Assembly (NCBI GenBank): GCA_903839035.1
Contig: CAIMAQ010000010.1
Span: 1 to 51,170, forward strand
DNA: 51,170 nt
From: an uncultured Opitutia bacterium
Lineage (GTDB): Bacteria; Verrucomicrobiota; Verrucomicrobiia; Opitutales; Opitutaceae
Direction: 5' to 3'
The notes under the pieces were generated by a model. That model did not search any database and had not been told where the DNA came from. It was given only the letters and a program-made list of their open reading frames with translations. Each line of letters opens with the position of its first letter. Positions within the stretch are counted from its first letter, which is position 1. The translations under genes were made by a program, and so were the position numbers. Positions 1 through 8,407 of the stretch are shown here, piece by piece.

Positions 1-279
1 CGGGCGTAAAGCCCGACCCACGTAAGAGCGGCTCTCAGGCCGCGACTGGCGGCGGCCTCCGGCGAGCCCGTGGGCCCGTTCAGCAGCGAGGCGCGCACCG
101 CGTCGGGCGGGCGATGAAAACCGGTGGCGAGGGCCCGCAGTGACGCCTACACCTCATCATTCACCCCGAGGGTTTTTACGGGCACCCGTGGAACCGGTTT
201 CCCCGGCTTAACAAAGACGTTTGCGACGAACTACCGGCCCTACGCGCTCAACCGCCCGGATTCAGCGCCGGGCGGACCC
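1..279. other. Non-coding left end, no gene recognised
   Basis: I see no credible protein or RNA gene here. The first 15 bases (CGGGCGTAAAGCCCG) are palindromic and look like a fragment of a dispersed hairpin repeat. Short open frames lack any family resemblance. The right end carries the hairpin downstream of the lipoprotein gene (252-275). Confidence 0.5.
252..275 (-). terminator. Hairpin after the lipoprotein gene
   Basis: CCGCCCGG at 252-259 and CCGGGCGG at 268-275 form a perfect 8-bp stem with an 8-nt loop, directly downstream of the minus-strand stop at 280-282. There is no T-run after it, so it is only a weak candidate for an intrinsic terminator. Confidence 0.3.
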
Positions 280-1089
280 TTATTTCGCGGGCGGAGGCGG
301 AGTGCCGGTCGCGGGTGCCACGGGACGCAGCGTGAGAATCTTGGACTGCGTCTGGCCGCCGGCGCGCAGCGTGATCGAGACGGGTAGCGAGTATGAATCC
401 ACGCCGAGCAGGGATTGCATGGGCTCGACCTCGATGGCCTGGCCCGGGGCGAGGGTGACGGTGTCGGGGCGGACGGCAAAGTTGCCGAGGTCGGAGTTCA
501 CCTCGCGGATCTCGACGACCACCGTGGCGGCGCTGGGATTTTCCAGCTGCATCCGCAGCAGAGCGGGTGGCATCTGGGCCTCGCGCGCGCGGCGGGCCGC
601 GGGCGATTCGCCCTCATCATCGTCGGCGATGTGGTTCATGCCCTGGTTGCCCTGGTAGGTGCCGCTGTGCTCGGCGTGAATCTTACTTTCCGACCCTCCG
701 CTGTTGCCCATCCCAGGCGCACTGCCGCCCATGCCGCCCCCCATGTTGCCGCCCATGCCTCCGCCCATCCCACCGCCCGACGCACTGTCCAACATGTTGG
801 TGCCGGAGCCAAACTTGGTTTCGCCCATGGCCGTGGTGGTGATGCCTTTCATTTTGCCGGACTGGCCATCGTGTCCGCCGAAGTAAGCCGCGCCGGCGAC
901 ATTGCTGCCGAGGGTGATCCGGCAGATGATCAGTCCGTCGAAGTAGGCCTGATCGGCCGCCATGGGGGGCACAGAGTGGCGGATCTCGTTCATCAGCTCC
1001 TTGCGGTCGGGGCCCTCGCAGGCGGCGAGGAGCAGGAGCGTGGCGAGGGCCAGCAGGGACGCGATCAGGGGCAGGCGGGGGGTTTTCAT
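280..1089 (-). CDS. Gly/Met-rich lipoprotein of unknown function
   Basis: The product is 269 aa. The start at 1089 gives a lipoprotein signal peptide (MKTPRLPLIASLLA) ending in the lipobox LLAAC, so it should be lipid-anchored in the envelope. The open frame continues upstream, but that extension overlaps the next gene and would bury the signal peptide. The middle (about residues 105-135) is a low-complexity run of GGGM/GGNM units. The C-terminal half looks like a beta-rich domain (VVVEIREVNSDLGNF, LAPGQAIEVEPM) and the protein ends in a Pro-rich tail. I recognise no enzyme motif. A surface or scaffold role is a guess. Confidence 0.7.
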   Translation of the reverse strand: MKTPRLPLIASLLALATLLLLAACEGPDRKELMNEIRHSVPPMAADQAYFDGLIICRITLGSNVAGAAYFGGHDGQSGKMKGITTTAMGETKFGSGTNMLDSASGGGMGGGMGGNMGGGMGGSAPGMGNSGGSESKIHAEHSGTYQGNQGMNHIADDDEGESPAARRAREAQMPPALLRMQLENPSAATVVVEIREVNSDLGNFAVRPDTVTLAPGQAIEVEPMQSLLGVDSYSLPVSITLRAGGQTQSKILTLRPVAPATGTPPPPAK

Positions 1090-1141
1090 GCGAAGGGTCA
1101 GACGTGTGCTGGACGGGAAGGTTTCATCAAAGTCGGGGGGC

Positions 1142-1759
1142 TCAGCTCCAGTTGAAATTAAAGCTGATGCTGATGCGCTCGCCCGCCGCGCGATTGGCGG
1201 GGACCTCATGGCGCAGCCAGCTCTCGAACAGGATGACCTGGCCCGCCTCGGCGGGGAACGTCACGTGGGCCCGGTTGGCGGGCCGGGCGGAGGCGAGCCG
1301 GGGCGGGGCGGCCATGAACTTGCTCAGGCGCGGGTCCTCAAACTTCAGGCCGGGGCAGCCGGGCGGCGTGGCCACGTAATAGGTGCCGCTGATGAACGAC
1401 AGCGGATGCAGGTGCAGCGAGTGCGCCGCGGTGGGCGGCATGATGTTCACCCAGCAGTCGGACATCCGCACCGAGCGGCCGCGGAGATCGAGGTCGAGGG
1501 TGCGGGCAAAGGCCCGGGCGTGGCGCAGCAGTTTTTGCTCGAGCCCGGCGAACGTGCTGGAGAAGCGGTGGAGCTCGTTCATCGAGGCGTAGCTGGTGAA
1601 GCCGCCCGGATAATTTTTCGCCGACCAGCGCCGCCCGGCGGCATCGAAGGCGCGCAGGCGCCGGCATTCCTCGGCGAGCTCCGCGTTGAAGCGGGCGAGG
1701 CCGGCGCGGGCCAGGGGCTCGCGGTAAATGTAGGTGGGGAACCAGGCGCGGACGGACAC
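1142..1759 (-). CDS. Putative 2-oxoglutarate/Fe(II) oxygenase (TIGR02466-like)
   Basis: The product is about 205 aa. The pattern HLHPLSFISGTYYVATPPG (near residue 115), then LKFEDPR and, at the C-terminus, RHEVPANRAAGERISISFN, matches the small 2OG-Fe(II) oxygenase family TIGR02466. The two His residues and the late Arg are the expected iron and 2-oxoglutarate ligands. The frame has no ATG near its 5' end: GTG at 1759 (VSVRAWFPTYIY) fits the family N-terminus, while TTG at 1795 would add 12 unsupported residues. The substrate cannot be read from the sequence. Its start is divergent from the M14 peptidase gene. Confidence 0.7.
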   Translation of the reverse strand: MSVRAWFPTYIYREPLARAGLARFNAELAEECRRLRAFDAAGRRWSAKNYPGGFTSYASMNELHRFSSTFAGLEQKLLRHARAFARTLDLDLRGRSVRMSDCWVNIMPPTAAHSLHLHPLSFISGTYYVATPPGCPGLKFEDPRLSKFMAAPPRLASARPANRAHVTFPAEAGQVILFESWLRHEVPANRAAGERISISFNFNWS

Positions 1760-1857
1760 AGGGGGATGATGGGCGGCGGGTCTTCCACGCGGCAACGGTG
1801 AAAGTTCGCGCGGTTTTGCTTCGCGCCCGCCGGGCCACCCGGCTACGGGTGTCGGCG

Positions 1858-3324
1858 ATGTGGAAAAAATGGCTCATGCTCGGGCTGCTGGCCGTGGCGA
1901 ATGGCGGGGCGGCGGAGCCGCGGACGCTGCTGGTCGAGGTGGACGGCGTGCCGGCCAAGGAGCAGCGCAAGGGCGGCCGGTTCGATTACAGCGACTACGA
2001 CCGCGTTGGGCTGCTCAGCCTTGTGCGCGACCGCGCGATGTTGCTGGCGACCCGCGCGGAGTTCGCGGCGCTGCAGCTCGACGGCTTTCACCCGGTGCTG
2101 GTGCTGGAAAGTTCGGACCCGCTGGCGCTCTACAAACGCGGGCTCTACGGGCCGACACTGAGCCTGCCGGCGATTTATCACACCGATGACCAGATCGTCG
2201 CCCGCGCGGATGAGCTGGTGAAAGCGCATCCGGAGCGGATTGCTCGGGTGCAGATCGGTGAGACGACCCAGTATCACCGGCCGATTTACGCGTACCGGGT
2301 CTCGCGCGATGCGCGCCAGCCGCAGGACCAGCCGGGTGTGCTCCTCGACGCCTGCCATCATTCCGACGAGATCATGGGGGCCGAGATCGTCTTCACGCTG
2401 CTGCAGAAGCTGGTGCTCGACTACGGCCGGAATCCCGCGGTGACCGCGTGGGTGGACCGCACGGAGATTTACCTCGTTCCGGTCGTCAACGTGGACGGCC
2501 ACGACATCGTGACGTCCGGGCGCGACCCGCGCTGGCGCAAGAATGCGCGCGACGTGAACGGCGACGGCGTGGCGGGGATTTTCCCCGAGGGCGTGGACGT
2601 GAACCGCGGCTACGATTTCAACTGGGCGATGGGCGGCAGCGACCAGCCGGGCAGCGACCGTTACCGTGGGGAGCATCCGTTCTCGGAGGCGGAGAACCGC
2701 GCGATGCGCCACCTGCTCGAGCTGAAGTCCTTCGTGCTCTCGATTTCCTATCACAGCCAGGGTGAGGTGATTTATTATCCCTGGTCGTGGAACGGCCAGG
2801 TGGCGCCGGATGATGTGCTGCTGCGGGAAATCGCGGGCGAGGTCGCGGGCCGGATCACCACTATGGACGGGCACGGCACGTATGCGATCTCGCCGGGCGG
2901 AGCCTCAAGCCAGAGCTATGTCTGGCTGTATGGGCGGAAAGGAGACTTTGATTTTATCATCGAGACCGGCAAGGGCACGCACCTGTTTGCGCCGGAGGAC
3001 GTCCCGGGGATCATCGCAGCGAACCTGGAAGGCGCCGCCGCGCTCCTGAACCGGGCGCGCGGACCGGGACTGGCGGTCCACGTGACGGATGCGGCCACGT
3101 CGCGCCCGTTGGCGGCGGAAGTCTGGCTGCCGCGGATTGAGAACAACCTGGTGGACCGGCGCGGGACGGAAGGAAATTTCGGGCATTACTGGCGGCTGCT
3201 GCGTCCGGGACATTACGAGCTGATCATTTCCTGCCCGGGTTATGCGACTGCGGTGATGCACGACGTCGCGGTGGCGGCTGGTGACTGGACGCCGCTTGAG
3301 GTGCGGCTGCAGCGTGAAAAGTAA
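1858..3324 (+). CDS. Secreted M14-family zinc carboxypeptidase with C-terminal CarboxypepD_reg-like domain
   Basis: The product is 488 aa. Starting at 1858 gives MWKKWLMLGLLAVANGGAAEP, a signal peptide, so export is expected; an upstream in-frame ATG at 1798 would bury it. Zinc-ligand motifs of peptidase family M14 are visible: CHHSDEIMGAE (HxxE), SYHSQGEVIYYPW (third ligand His) and FDFIIETGKGT (catalytic Glu). About 85 C-terminal residues (GLAVHVTDAATSRPLAAEV to LEVRLQ) form a carboxypeptidase regulatory-like beta-sandwich. It should trim C-terminal residues from peptides, perhaps supplying the peptide transporter encoded nearby, which is inference. Confidence 0.88.
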   Translation: MWKKWLMLGLLAVANGGAAEPRTLLVEVDGVPAKEQRKGGRFDYSDYDRVGLLSLVRDRAMLLATRAEFAALQLDGFHPVLVLESSDPLALYKRGLYGPTLSLPAIYHTDDQIVARADELVKAHPERIARVQIGETTQYHRPIYAYRVSRDARQPQDQPGVLLDACHHSDEIMGAEIVFTLLQKLVLDYGRNPAVTAWVDRTEIYLVPVVNVDGHDIVTSGRDPRWRKNARDVNGDGVAGIFPEGVDVNRGYDFNWAMGGSDQPGSDRYRGEHPFSEAENRAMRHLLELKSFVLSISYHSQGEVIYYPWSWNGQVAPDDVLLREIAGEVAGRITTMDGHGTYAISPGGASSQSYVWLYGRKGDFDFIIETGKGTHLFAPEDVPGIIAANLEGAAALLNRARGPGLAVHVTDAATSRPLAAEVWLPRIENNLVDRRGTEGNFGHYWRLLRPGHYELIISCPGYATAVMHDVAVAAGDWTPLEVRLQREK

Positions 3325-3379
3325 GGAGGCAGAATTAGGCAGGAAGAAGGGTCGGCCTTCAGACCTATGAGACTCAGAT

Positions 3380-3472
3380 TTGTCATTCTGAGTGCGGCGA
3401 AGAATCCAGTGCGGATGCGCTGTGGGCTTCGATCTTATCCAAGTGGATTCTTCACTACGTCCAGAATGACAA
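3380..3472. repeat. Dispersed palindrome, TTGTCATTCTG type
   Basis: The left arm 3380-3409 and right arm 3443-3472 are imperfect inverted copies sharing TTGTCATTCTG at the outside and GAAGAATCCA at the inside, with a 33-nt centre. The element sits between the convergent M14 peptidase and SMR genes. It resembles dispersed palindromes seen in many bacterial genomes and may also serve as a two-way transcription end. Confidence 0.7.
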
Positions 3473-3497
3473 TATGGGTTTGAAGACACTCCCCGAG

Positions 3498-3815
3498 TCA
3501 CTTCCCCAGCAGCTTCAGCCCGACGACGCCGGTGAGGATCAGGGCCACACAGACGAGCCGGAGGGCCGAGGCGCTCTCGTGGAAGAGGATGATGCCGAGG
3601 GCGGCGGTGCCGGCGGCGCCGATGCCGGTCCAGACCGCGTAGGCGGTGCCGATGGGCAGGGTGCGCGCGGCGAGGGCGAGGAGGAACATGCTCCCGGCCA
3701 TCGCGCTGCCGACGCCGATGGACGGCCAAAGGCGCGTGAAGCCCGCAGTATATTTCAACCCGGTGGCCCAGACGATCTCGAGCGCCGCGGCGACGAAGAG
3801 GTAGGTCCAGCTCAT
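3498..3815 (-). CDS. SMR-family transporter, Gdx/SugE subtype
   Basis: The product is 105 aa, the normal length for four-helix small multidrug resistance proteins. Helix 1 carries the essential membrane Glu in [20 protein letters not shown], and helix 3 reads [20 protein letters not shown]. Both the [13 protein letters not shown] stretch and the WTGIGA motif are typical of the Gdx (formerly SugE) guanidinium/H+ exporters rather than EmrE-type multidrug pumps. I found no guanidine riboswitch in the short leader. It follows the POT transporter gene on the same strand across a spacer filled by an inverted repeat. Confidence 0.85.
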   Translation of the reverse strand: MSWTYLFVAAALEIVWATGLKYTAGFTRLWPSIGVGSAMAGSMFLLALAARTLPIGTAYAVWTGIGAAGTAALGIILFHESASALRLVCVALILTGVVGLKLLGK

Positions 3816-3822
3816 GGGCTCG

Positions 3823-3908
3823 TTTTAAGGTTTAAGGTGTAAGCTGTAAGGGGAGACTGTGATGTCTCGGATGGGCTTAAACCTTACAGTTTAAAACTTA
3901 TCCCCTTA
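3823..3908. repeat. AT-rich inverted repeat of the TAAGGTTTAAG family (copy 1)
   Basis: TAAGGTTTAAG at 3826-3836 and CTTAAACCTTA at 3876-3886 form a perfect 11-bp stem. Both flanks carry further units of the same kind (GTGTAAGCTGTAAGG on the left, CAGTTTAAAACTTA on the right). The element fills the spacer between the POT and SMR genes and is far richer in A+T than its surroundings. Confidence 0.75.
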
Positions 3909-5432
3909 TTTCACGCCGCCCATGAGTTTCTTCACCCACGGGATGCAGGCGGCCATGGCGAGGGTGGCGACGCCGACCCAGACCGCCTGGTGCTGGAAGA
4001 AATTGGCGAGGGCATTGCCGTCGGTGGCGGTGAACTCGCCTGCGAGCACGCCGGCGAGCTTGTTCCCGAGGGCGGCGGCGAGGAACCAGATGCCCATGAT
4101 GAGGCCGAGCAGCTTCGGCGGGGCGAGCTTGGTCATCGTGCTCAGGCCGACGGGGCTGATGAGCAGCTCACCGACGGTCTGGAGGAAAAACAGGCCGACG
4201 ATCCAGAGCGGGCTGACCTTGCCCTCGACGGTCAGCCGCGCGGCGGGCACCATCAGCAGGAAAGAGAGGCCGAGGAACACCAGGCCGAGCGTGAACTTGG
4301 CGGGGCTGGAGGGCTGGCGGTCGCCGAGGCGCACCCACAGCCACGCGAACAGCGGCGCGAGCGCCATCACGAAGAGGGAGTTGACCGACTGGAACCAGGC
4401 GGAGGGAAACTTCCAGCCGAAGATCTCGGTGCGCGTGAGCTGGTCGCCGAAGAGCGAGATGGTCGAGCCCGCCTGTTCGAAGATCGCCCAGAAAATGATC
4501 GCCGCGAGGGAGAAGACAAAGACCGCGGCAATGCGCTTGCTGTCGAGGTTGGCCTGAAAGCCGAACCAGAGGATCGCGAGCACGGGCAGCACGACGTAGC
4601 CGTAGCGGATCCAGGTGAAGCGCGGATCGGAGTCGGAAAGCCGCACGAGCGCGAACAGGACGGCGGCGCCGAGCAGCACGACCGCGAGTTTACCCCACGG
4701 CCGCGGGGCATCGGCGGCCGGCGGGTGGCCGACCCGGGCGAGCCGTTTTCCGGTGAGGAGATAAACGATGAGACCGAGCGTCATGCCCACGCCGGCGGCG
4801 GCAAACCCCCAGTGCCAGCTGTGCGCCGGATTGAGGCCCCAGCCGCGGAGCATCCCCTTGAACGCATCGCTCTGCGCCAGCCAGCCGGTGATGAGCGGTG
4901 CGCTGAACGCACCGACATTGATGCCCATGTAGAAAAGGGAGAACCCGGCATCCCGGCGGACATCCTCGGTTTTATAGAGGCTGCCGACCATGGAGCTGAT
5001 GTTCGGCTTGAGCAGTCCGGTGCCGAGGGCGATGAGGACGAGGCCGATGTAGAAAGTGCTTTCGGATTGCAGCGCGAGGGTGAAATGACCCGCGGCGATG
5101 ATGATGCCGCCGTAGAGCACGGAGGCGCGGGCGCCGAGGAAGTTGTCCGCCAGGAAGCCGCCCGGGATGGACAGCATGTAAACACACATCGTGTAGGTGC
5201 CGTAGACGATGCCGGCCTTCCGGTTGTCGTAGGCGAGGCCACCCGCCGCGATCGGCGCCACCATGAAGAGCGTGAGCAGCGCCCGCATGCCGTAGTAGCT
5301 GAAACGCTCCCACATCTCGGTGAAGAAGAGCGTGGTCAGCCCGCGGGGCTGGCCACCGATGCCGCCGGTGTCGTGCGGGTCGGTGGTAGGGACGGCGCCG
5401 AGGTCGGACGGGGGTACGGAGGGGTTACTCAT
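3906..5432 (-). CDS. POT/PTR family proton-coupled oligopeptide transporter
   Basis: The product is 508 aa with about 12-14 hydrophobic helices. The family signature lies in helix 1 at about residues 37-52 (FFTEMWERFSYYGMRA), including the ExxER proton-coupling motif. A second typical stretch is ALGTGLLKPNISSMVGSLY, followed by FSLFYMGINVGAFSAPLITG. It should import di- and tripeptides with protons across the inner membrane. I chose ATG 5432 (MSNPSVPPSD); an upstream in-frame start at 5468 adds only 12 charged residues. It precedes the SMR gene on the same strand. Confidence 0.92.
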   Translation of the reverse strand: MSNPSVPPSDLGAVPTTDPHDTGGIGGQPRGLTTLFFTEMWERFSYYGMRALLTLFMVAPIAAGGLAYDNRKAGIVYGTYTMCVYMLSIPGGFLADNFLGARASVLYGGIIIAAGHFTLALQSESTFYIGLVLIALGTGLLKPNISSMVGSLYKTEDVRRDAGFSLFYMGINVGAFSAPLITGWLAQSDAFKGMLRGWGLNPAHSWHWGFAAAGVGMTLGLIVYLLTGKRLARVGHPPAADAPRPWGKLAVVLLGAAVLFALVRLSDSDPRFTWIRYGYVVLPVLAILWFGFQANLDSKRIAAVFVFSLAAIIFWAIFEQAGSTISLFGDQLTRTEIFGWKFPSAWFQSVNSLFVMALAPLFAWLWVRLGDRQPSSPAKFTLGLVFLGLSFLLMVPAARLTVEGKVSPLWIVGLFFLQTVGELLISPVGLSTMTKLAPPKLLGLIMGIWFLAAALGNKLAGVLAGEFTATDGNALANFFQHQAVWVGVATLAMAACIPWVKKLMGGVK

Positions 5433-5573
5433 GGGCGGGGAGCTTGGTTGGCGCTCCCGCCGGGGCAAAGCCCAAATGCCAGTCCGATCGGACAGACTCC
5501 GAAGATCCCGGAGGAAGTGTCACCTATTGGGTTACACTTCAACTCCCGGGGAGGCGGGGAGGACAACGCTACT

Positions 5574-7433
5574 TCAGGCAGGCCGGATCACAGTGCGGAG
5601 TGTGGCGGACTTGATCTCGCCCGCGCAGCGCAGAGCGAGGCGGGTGGGGTGCGGTGGCTGGTTGATCGTGTCGGTGCTGATTTCCAGCGTGCCACCCTCG
5701 AGGGTCACCTCCACGGCGAGCGTGGCGGGGCCGTCGGTGAGGGTCACCTTGGAACCGGTGAGGGCGACCTGGCCGGTCGTGATGAGGGCCGACTCATAGG
5801 CGGAGGGGGTGGAGAACTCCACGCGGTCGATGACCGTGACCGAGCCGGCGCCGCGGCGGTCGTAGATGAACTCGCGCTCCAGTTTCCGGAGCGACGGCAC
5901 GTGGTAGGCGGTGCGCAGGTCGAGCACCATGCGGTCGGTGTCGGCGGTGAATTCCTTGCTGATCACGCGGGCGCGCCACTCGGGGCCGGCCTCCTGGAGC
6001 TGGCCGGCGACGCGCGGCACGGGATGGCCGTAGGAGTTGAGCAGCTGGCTGTCGTAACGCTTTTCGCTGAACGTGCGGAAACTGTACACCTCCGCGCCCG
6101 GGTCGAGGATGAGCGTGCGACCGTCGAGGACCACGGTGAACGAGCCGAGGTCGTTGTGATTGTGGTTCACGCCGTTGTGGCCGCCAAGGAGCGTGGCGGA
6201 GAGCTGGCGTGAGGTGGCGGGGCCGGGGCGGCAGACGAGCAGGGCGGAGTTTTCAAACCAGGTGCGGAGCTCCGGGGCGAGGGCGGGGCGCAACGGTTGG
6301 CGCGGGTTGTGCGTCCGGAACATCCAGAGCAGCGGCTCGTCGGCGAACTGCAGATTCATGCCGGCAAACGGATCGGTGCCCGGCAGCGCTGCGATGGTGG
6401 CGTGCTCGGTCGTGCCCTGGCGGTTGTCGAGCCAGAGGCGCGCCCACGTGAGCGGCTGGGGGTTGAGGACGCAGTCGGCGAAGCTCGGAAACACCCCGGC
6501 CTGCAGCTCGACGCGTTCCGGGAAGCGCGCGACTCGGCGCATCTTGGGCTCGTCGAGGAGATCGATCGCGTTGCCTGTGCCGTCGCGCAACAGCTCGGAG
6601 AGCGAGATGTAATGCATGAAGCCGTAGCTCCAGTAGCCCACGCCCTCGGTGCACACGCCGTCATCGGCGAAACCGTCGCGAAAATTCCGCACCAGCGACT
6701 CCGCGAGTGCGAGCCACCACGCGCGGTCGGCCGCGGACGGCAACAGGGCGGCGGCGGTGTGCGCGCAGCAGGAGAGGCACACGGCGTTCCAGTTGTGCTT
6801 CACGGCAATCCACCAATAGATGTCGCGGCCGGACTCGATGCGCTGGCGCAGCGGCGCGAGCACGCGGCGGTCCACCTCGCTCCGGATCAGTGCGCGCAGG
6901 TCGGCGGGCAGCCGCGGGCCGAGGATGAAATCGATCAGCGCGAGGTTCTCGGCGAAGTGCACGACGCCGAGGTCGGGCTCCACGGTCTTGAGGTCGTAAT
7001 TGAGTTTCTTGAGGTCGTTGCCGGGATGGATCCACGTGCGGATCGTTGCGAGCTGGCGGGTGTCGGAGCCGATCACGCCGAGGAACTCACCCTGGTCGTA
7101 GATCGCCTCGGCGAGGAGGAACGCCACCTGGCGCTTCCGCAGGAGCGGCAGGACCGTGTTGATGTGGGTCACGTCCTCGCGCGCCAGGCAGTCGAGGTAC
7201 GCGGCGTCGGTGTAGTCGGGGAAGGGGGCAGCGGCGAGTTCCCGCGCGCTCGCGAGGATCTGCCGGCCGAAGGGATCGCCGGCCCAGCGGGCCCAGGCCG
7301 CGCGATCCGTGACCACGGGCGCGAGGGCGAAGGGCTCCTTCGGCAGCAGGGCCTGGAGAGCGCGGCACCGGTCGGAGGAAGGGACGTAGGTTTCACCTGC
7401 GGGCAGGTCGAAATTGAAATCGTAGGCTCCCAT
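5574..7433 (-). CDS. Heparinase II/III-like polysaccharide lyase family protein
   Basis: The product is 619 aa. An N-terminal alpha-helical half (about residues 60-330) is followed by a beta-rich half that begins with LLGGHNGVNHNHNDLGSFTV (about residues 370-390), the hallmark of the Hepar_II_III domain, and continues with LILDPGAEVYSFRTFSEKRY and GHPVPRVAGQLQEAG. The family degrades acidic polysaccharides such as heparin-like or alginate-like chains by beta-elimination. The start at 7433 (MGAYDFNFDLP) shows no signal peptide, so a cytoplasmic role on imported oligosaccharides is possible. The substrate is unknown. Confidence 0.8.
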   Translation of the reverse strand: MGAYDFNFDLPAGETYVPSSDRCRALQALLPKEPFALAPVVTDRAAWARWAGDPFGRQILASARELAAAPFPDYTDAAYLDCLAREDVTHINTVLPLLRKRQVAFLLAEAIYDQGEFLGVIGSDTRQLATIRTWIHPGNDLKKLNYDLKTVEPDLGVVHFAENLALIDFILGPRLPADLRALIRSEVDRRVLAPLRQRIESGRDIYWWIAVKHNWNAVCLSCCAHTAAALLPSAADRAWWLALAESLVRNFRDGFADDGVCTEGVGYWSYGFMHYISLSELLRDGTGNAIDLLDEPKMRRVARFPERVELQAGVFPSFADCVLNPQPLTWARLWLDNRQGTTEHATIAALPGTDPFAGMNLQFADEPLLWMFRTHNPRQPLRPALAPELRTWFENSALLVCRPGPATSRQLSATLLGGHNGVNHNHNDLGSFTVVLDGRTLILDPGAEVYSFRTFSEKRYDSQLLNSYGHPVPRVAGQLQEAGPEWRARVISKEFTADTDRMVLDLRTAYHVPSLRKLEREFIYDRRGAGSVTVIDRVEFSTPSAYESALITTGQVALTGSKVTLTDGPATLAVEVTLEGGTLEISTDTINQPPHPTRLALRCAGEIKSATLRTVIRPA

Positions 7434-7618
7434 GGCGCGGCGAATATCGTGGCGCGCTCCGTGCTTGGCAAGCTGCGGCACCCGCGATGACACTGCTGCC
7501 GCCCACGGATGACTTTGACCACGGATTCCACTGAATGACACGAATGCTGAACTCATGGGTGAATAAACCCAGGCCACGGCAGCCCGCGGGAGCACGGTTC
7601 TCCAGACCTCTGGCCTGG
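7434..7618. other. Divergent spacer with repeat relic
   Basis: This is the spacer between the heparinase-like gene (minus) and the repeat-protein gene (plus). It holds a stretch (about 7518-7545, CCACGGATTCCACTGAATGA) that resembles decayed dispersed repeats elsewhere in such genomes. Promoters for both genes should be here, but I cannot identify convincing boxes. Confidence 0.35.
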
Positions 7619-8407
7619 ATGAAGTGGATCCTCGCCCTGGGGTTTGCCGTGGCGGCCCACGCCGCGCCCGCCGCGGACGAAGGCTGGCAGGACCTGGCGG
7701 GCTATCTGTTTCGTGATGCCCATGACGCGTTCACCCGCGAACCCGCCGGTGCGGACCGGCGGCGCGCGCTCGGGGCGGCGGCGAGCCTGCTCAACGAGCC
7801 ACCGGTCAGCCCGGGCAAGGTGGCGGACGTCGAGGCGCAGCTGCGCCAGCTGCTGGCCGACAATGCCGCGGATGAGCCCGCGATTTACGCGCGTTATCTG
7901 CTGGCGCGCATCGCGCACCTGCACCGCCCGGCGGAGATCGCGAAAATCGAGGCGGCGTACCGCGCCGTGATCACGGCGGCGCCGGCGCACCCGCTCGCGC
8001 AGCTGGCCGCGGGCAAACTCGCGCTGGTGTTGCTCTACCAGCGGCCCGACCTCCCCGTGCCCGCGCGGATCGCCGCCGCGGCGGAGCTGGCGCCGGTGGC
8101 CGGGTCGGGGCAGCTGCCCGAGACCGCTTGCATTTACTACCGCGTCCTCGCCGAGGCGGCGTTGTATTATGACGTGCTCGACGAACGGGCGCTCGGCTGG
8201 CTGCAACGCGCGGATGCCGTCGGTCCGCGGGATGTGATGACGGCGACGAGCCTCCGCATCCAGCTGGCGGAGGTGGCGCGTGCGCTCGGCCACCGCGAGG
8301 CGGCGCTGGGCTATTACCGCAGTTACCTTGCCACGGCGGCGCCCACGGACAGCCGTTATCACACCGTGGCGGAGCGCATGGCGGACCTGGCGAAGGAGGC
8401 CAAATGA
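7619..8407 (+). CDS. Exported TPR-like helical repeat protein
   Basis: The product is 262 aa. The start at 7619 yields the signal peptide MKWILALGFAVAAHAAPAAD; an in-frame ATG at 7535 lies inside repeat-like DNA and is rejected. The mature part is Ala/Leu-rich and helical, with TPR-like spacing (for example AIYARYLLARIAHLHR, EVARALGHREAALGYYRSYL). It overlaps the following solute-binding-protein gene by 4 bases (ATGA), so the two are probably translationally coupled and act together in the envelope. I do not recognise a specific family. Confidence 0.6.
   Translation: MKWILALGFAVAAHAAPAADEGWQDLAGYLFRDAHDAFTREPAGADRRRALGAAASLLNEPPVSPGKVADVEAQLRQLLADNAADEPAIYARYLLARIAHLHRPAEIAKIEAAYRAVITAAPAHPLAQLAAGKLALVLLYQRPDLPVPARIAAAAELAPVAGSGQLPETACIYYRVLAEAALYYDVLDERALGWLQRADAVGPRDVMTATSLRIQLAEVARALGHREAALGYYRSYLATAAPTDSRYHTVAERMADLAKEAK

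Noticed and set aside
1-279. Small open frames at the left end
   Set aside because: They have no recognisable domain, no conserved start context, and overlap palindromic DNA.
3816-3905. Guanidine riboswitch before the Gdx/SugE-type exporter gene
   Set aside because: I looked for the ykkC motif and for paired ACGR hairpins. The spacer holds only the AT-rich inverted repeat.
3990-6212. A 740-codon open frame on the plus strand
   Set aside because: It is the antisense shadow of the POT transporter and heparinase-like genes. Its predicted protein is charged, repetitive and matches nothing, as expected for GC-rich antisense frames.
7535-7618. Longer start for the repeat protein at 7535
   Set aside because: It begins in repeat-like DNA and would place 28 residues before a good signal peptide.
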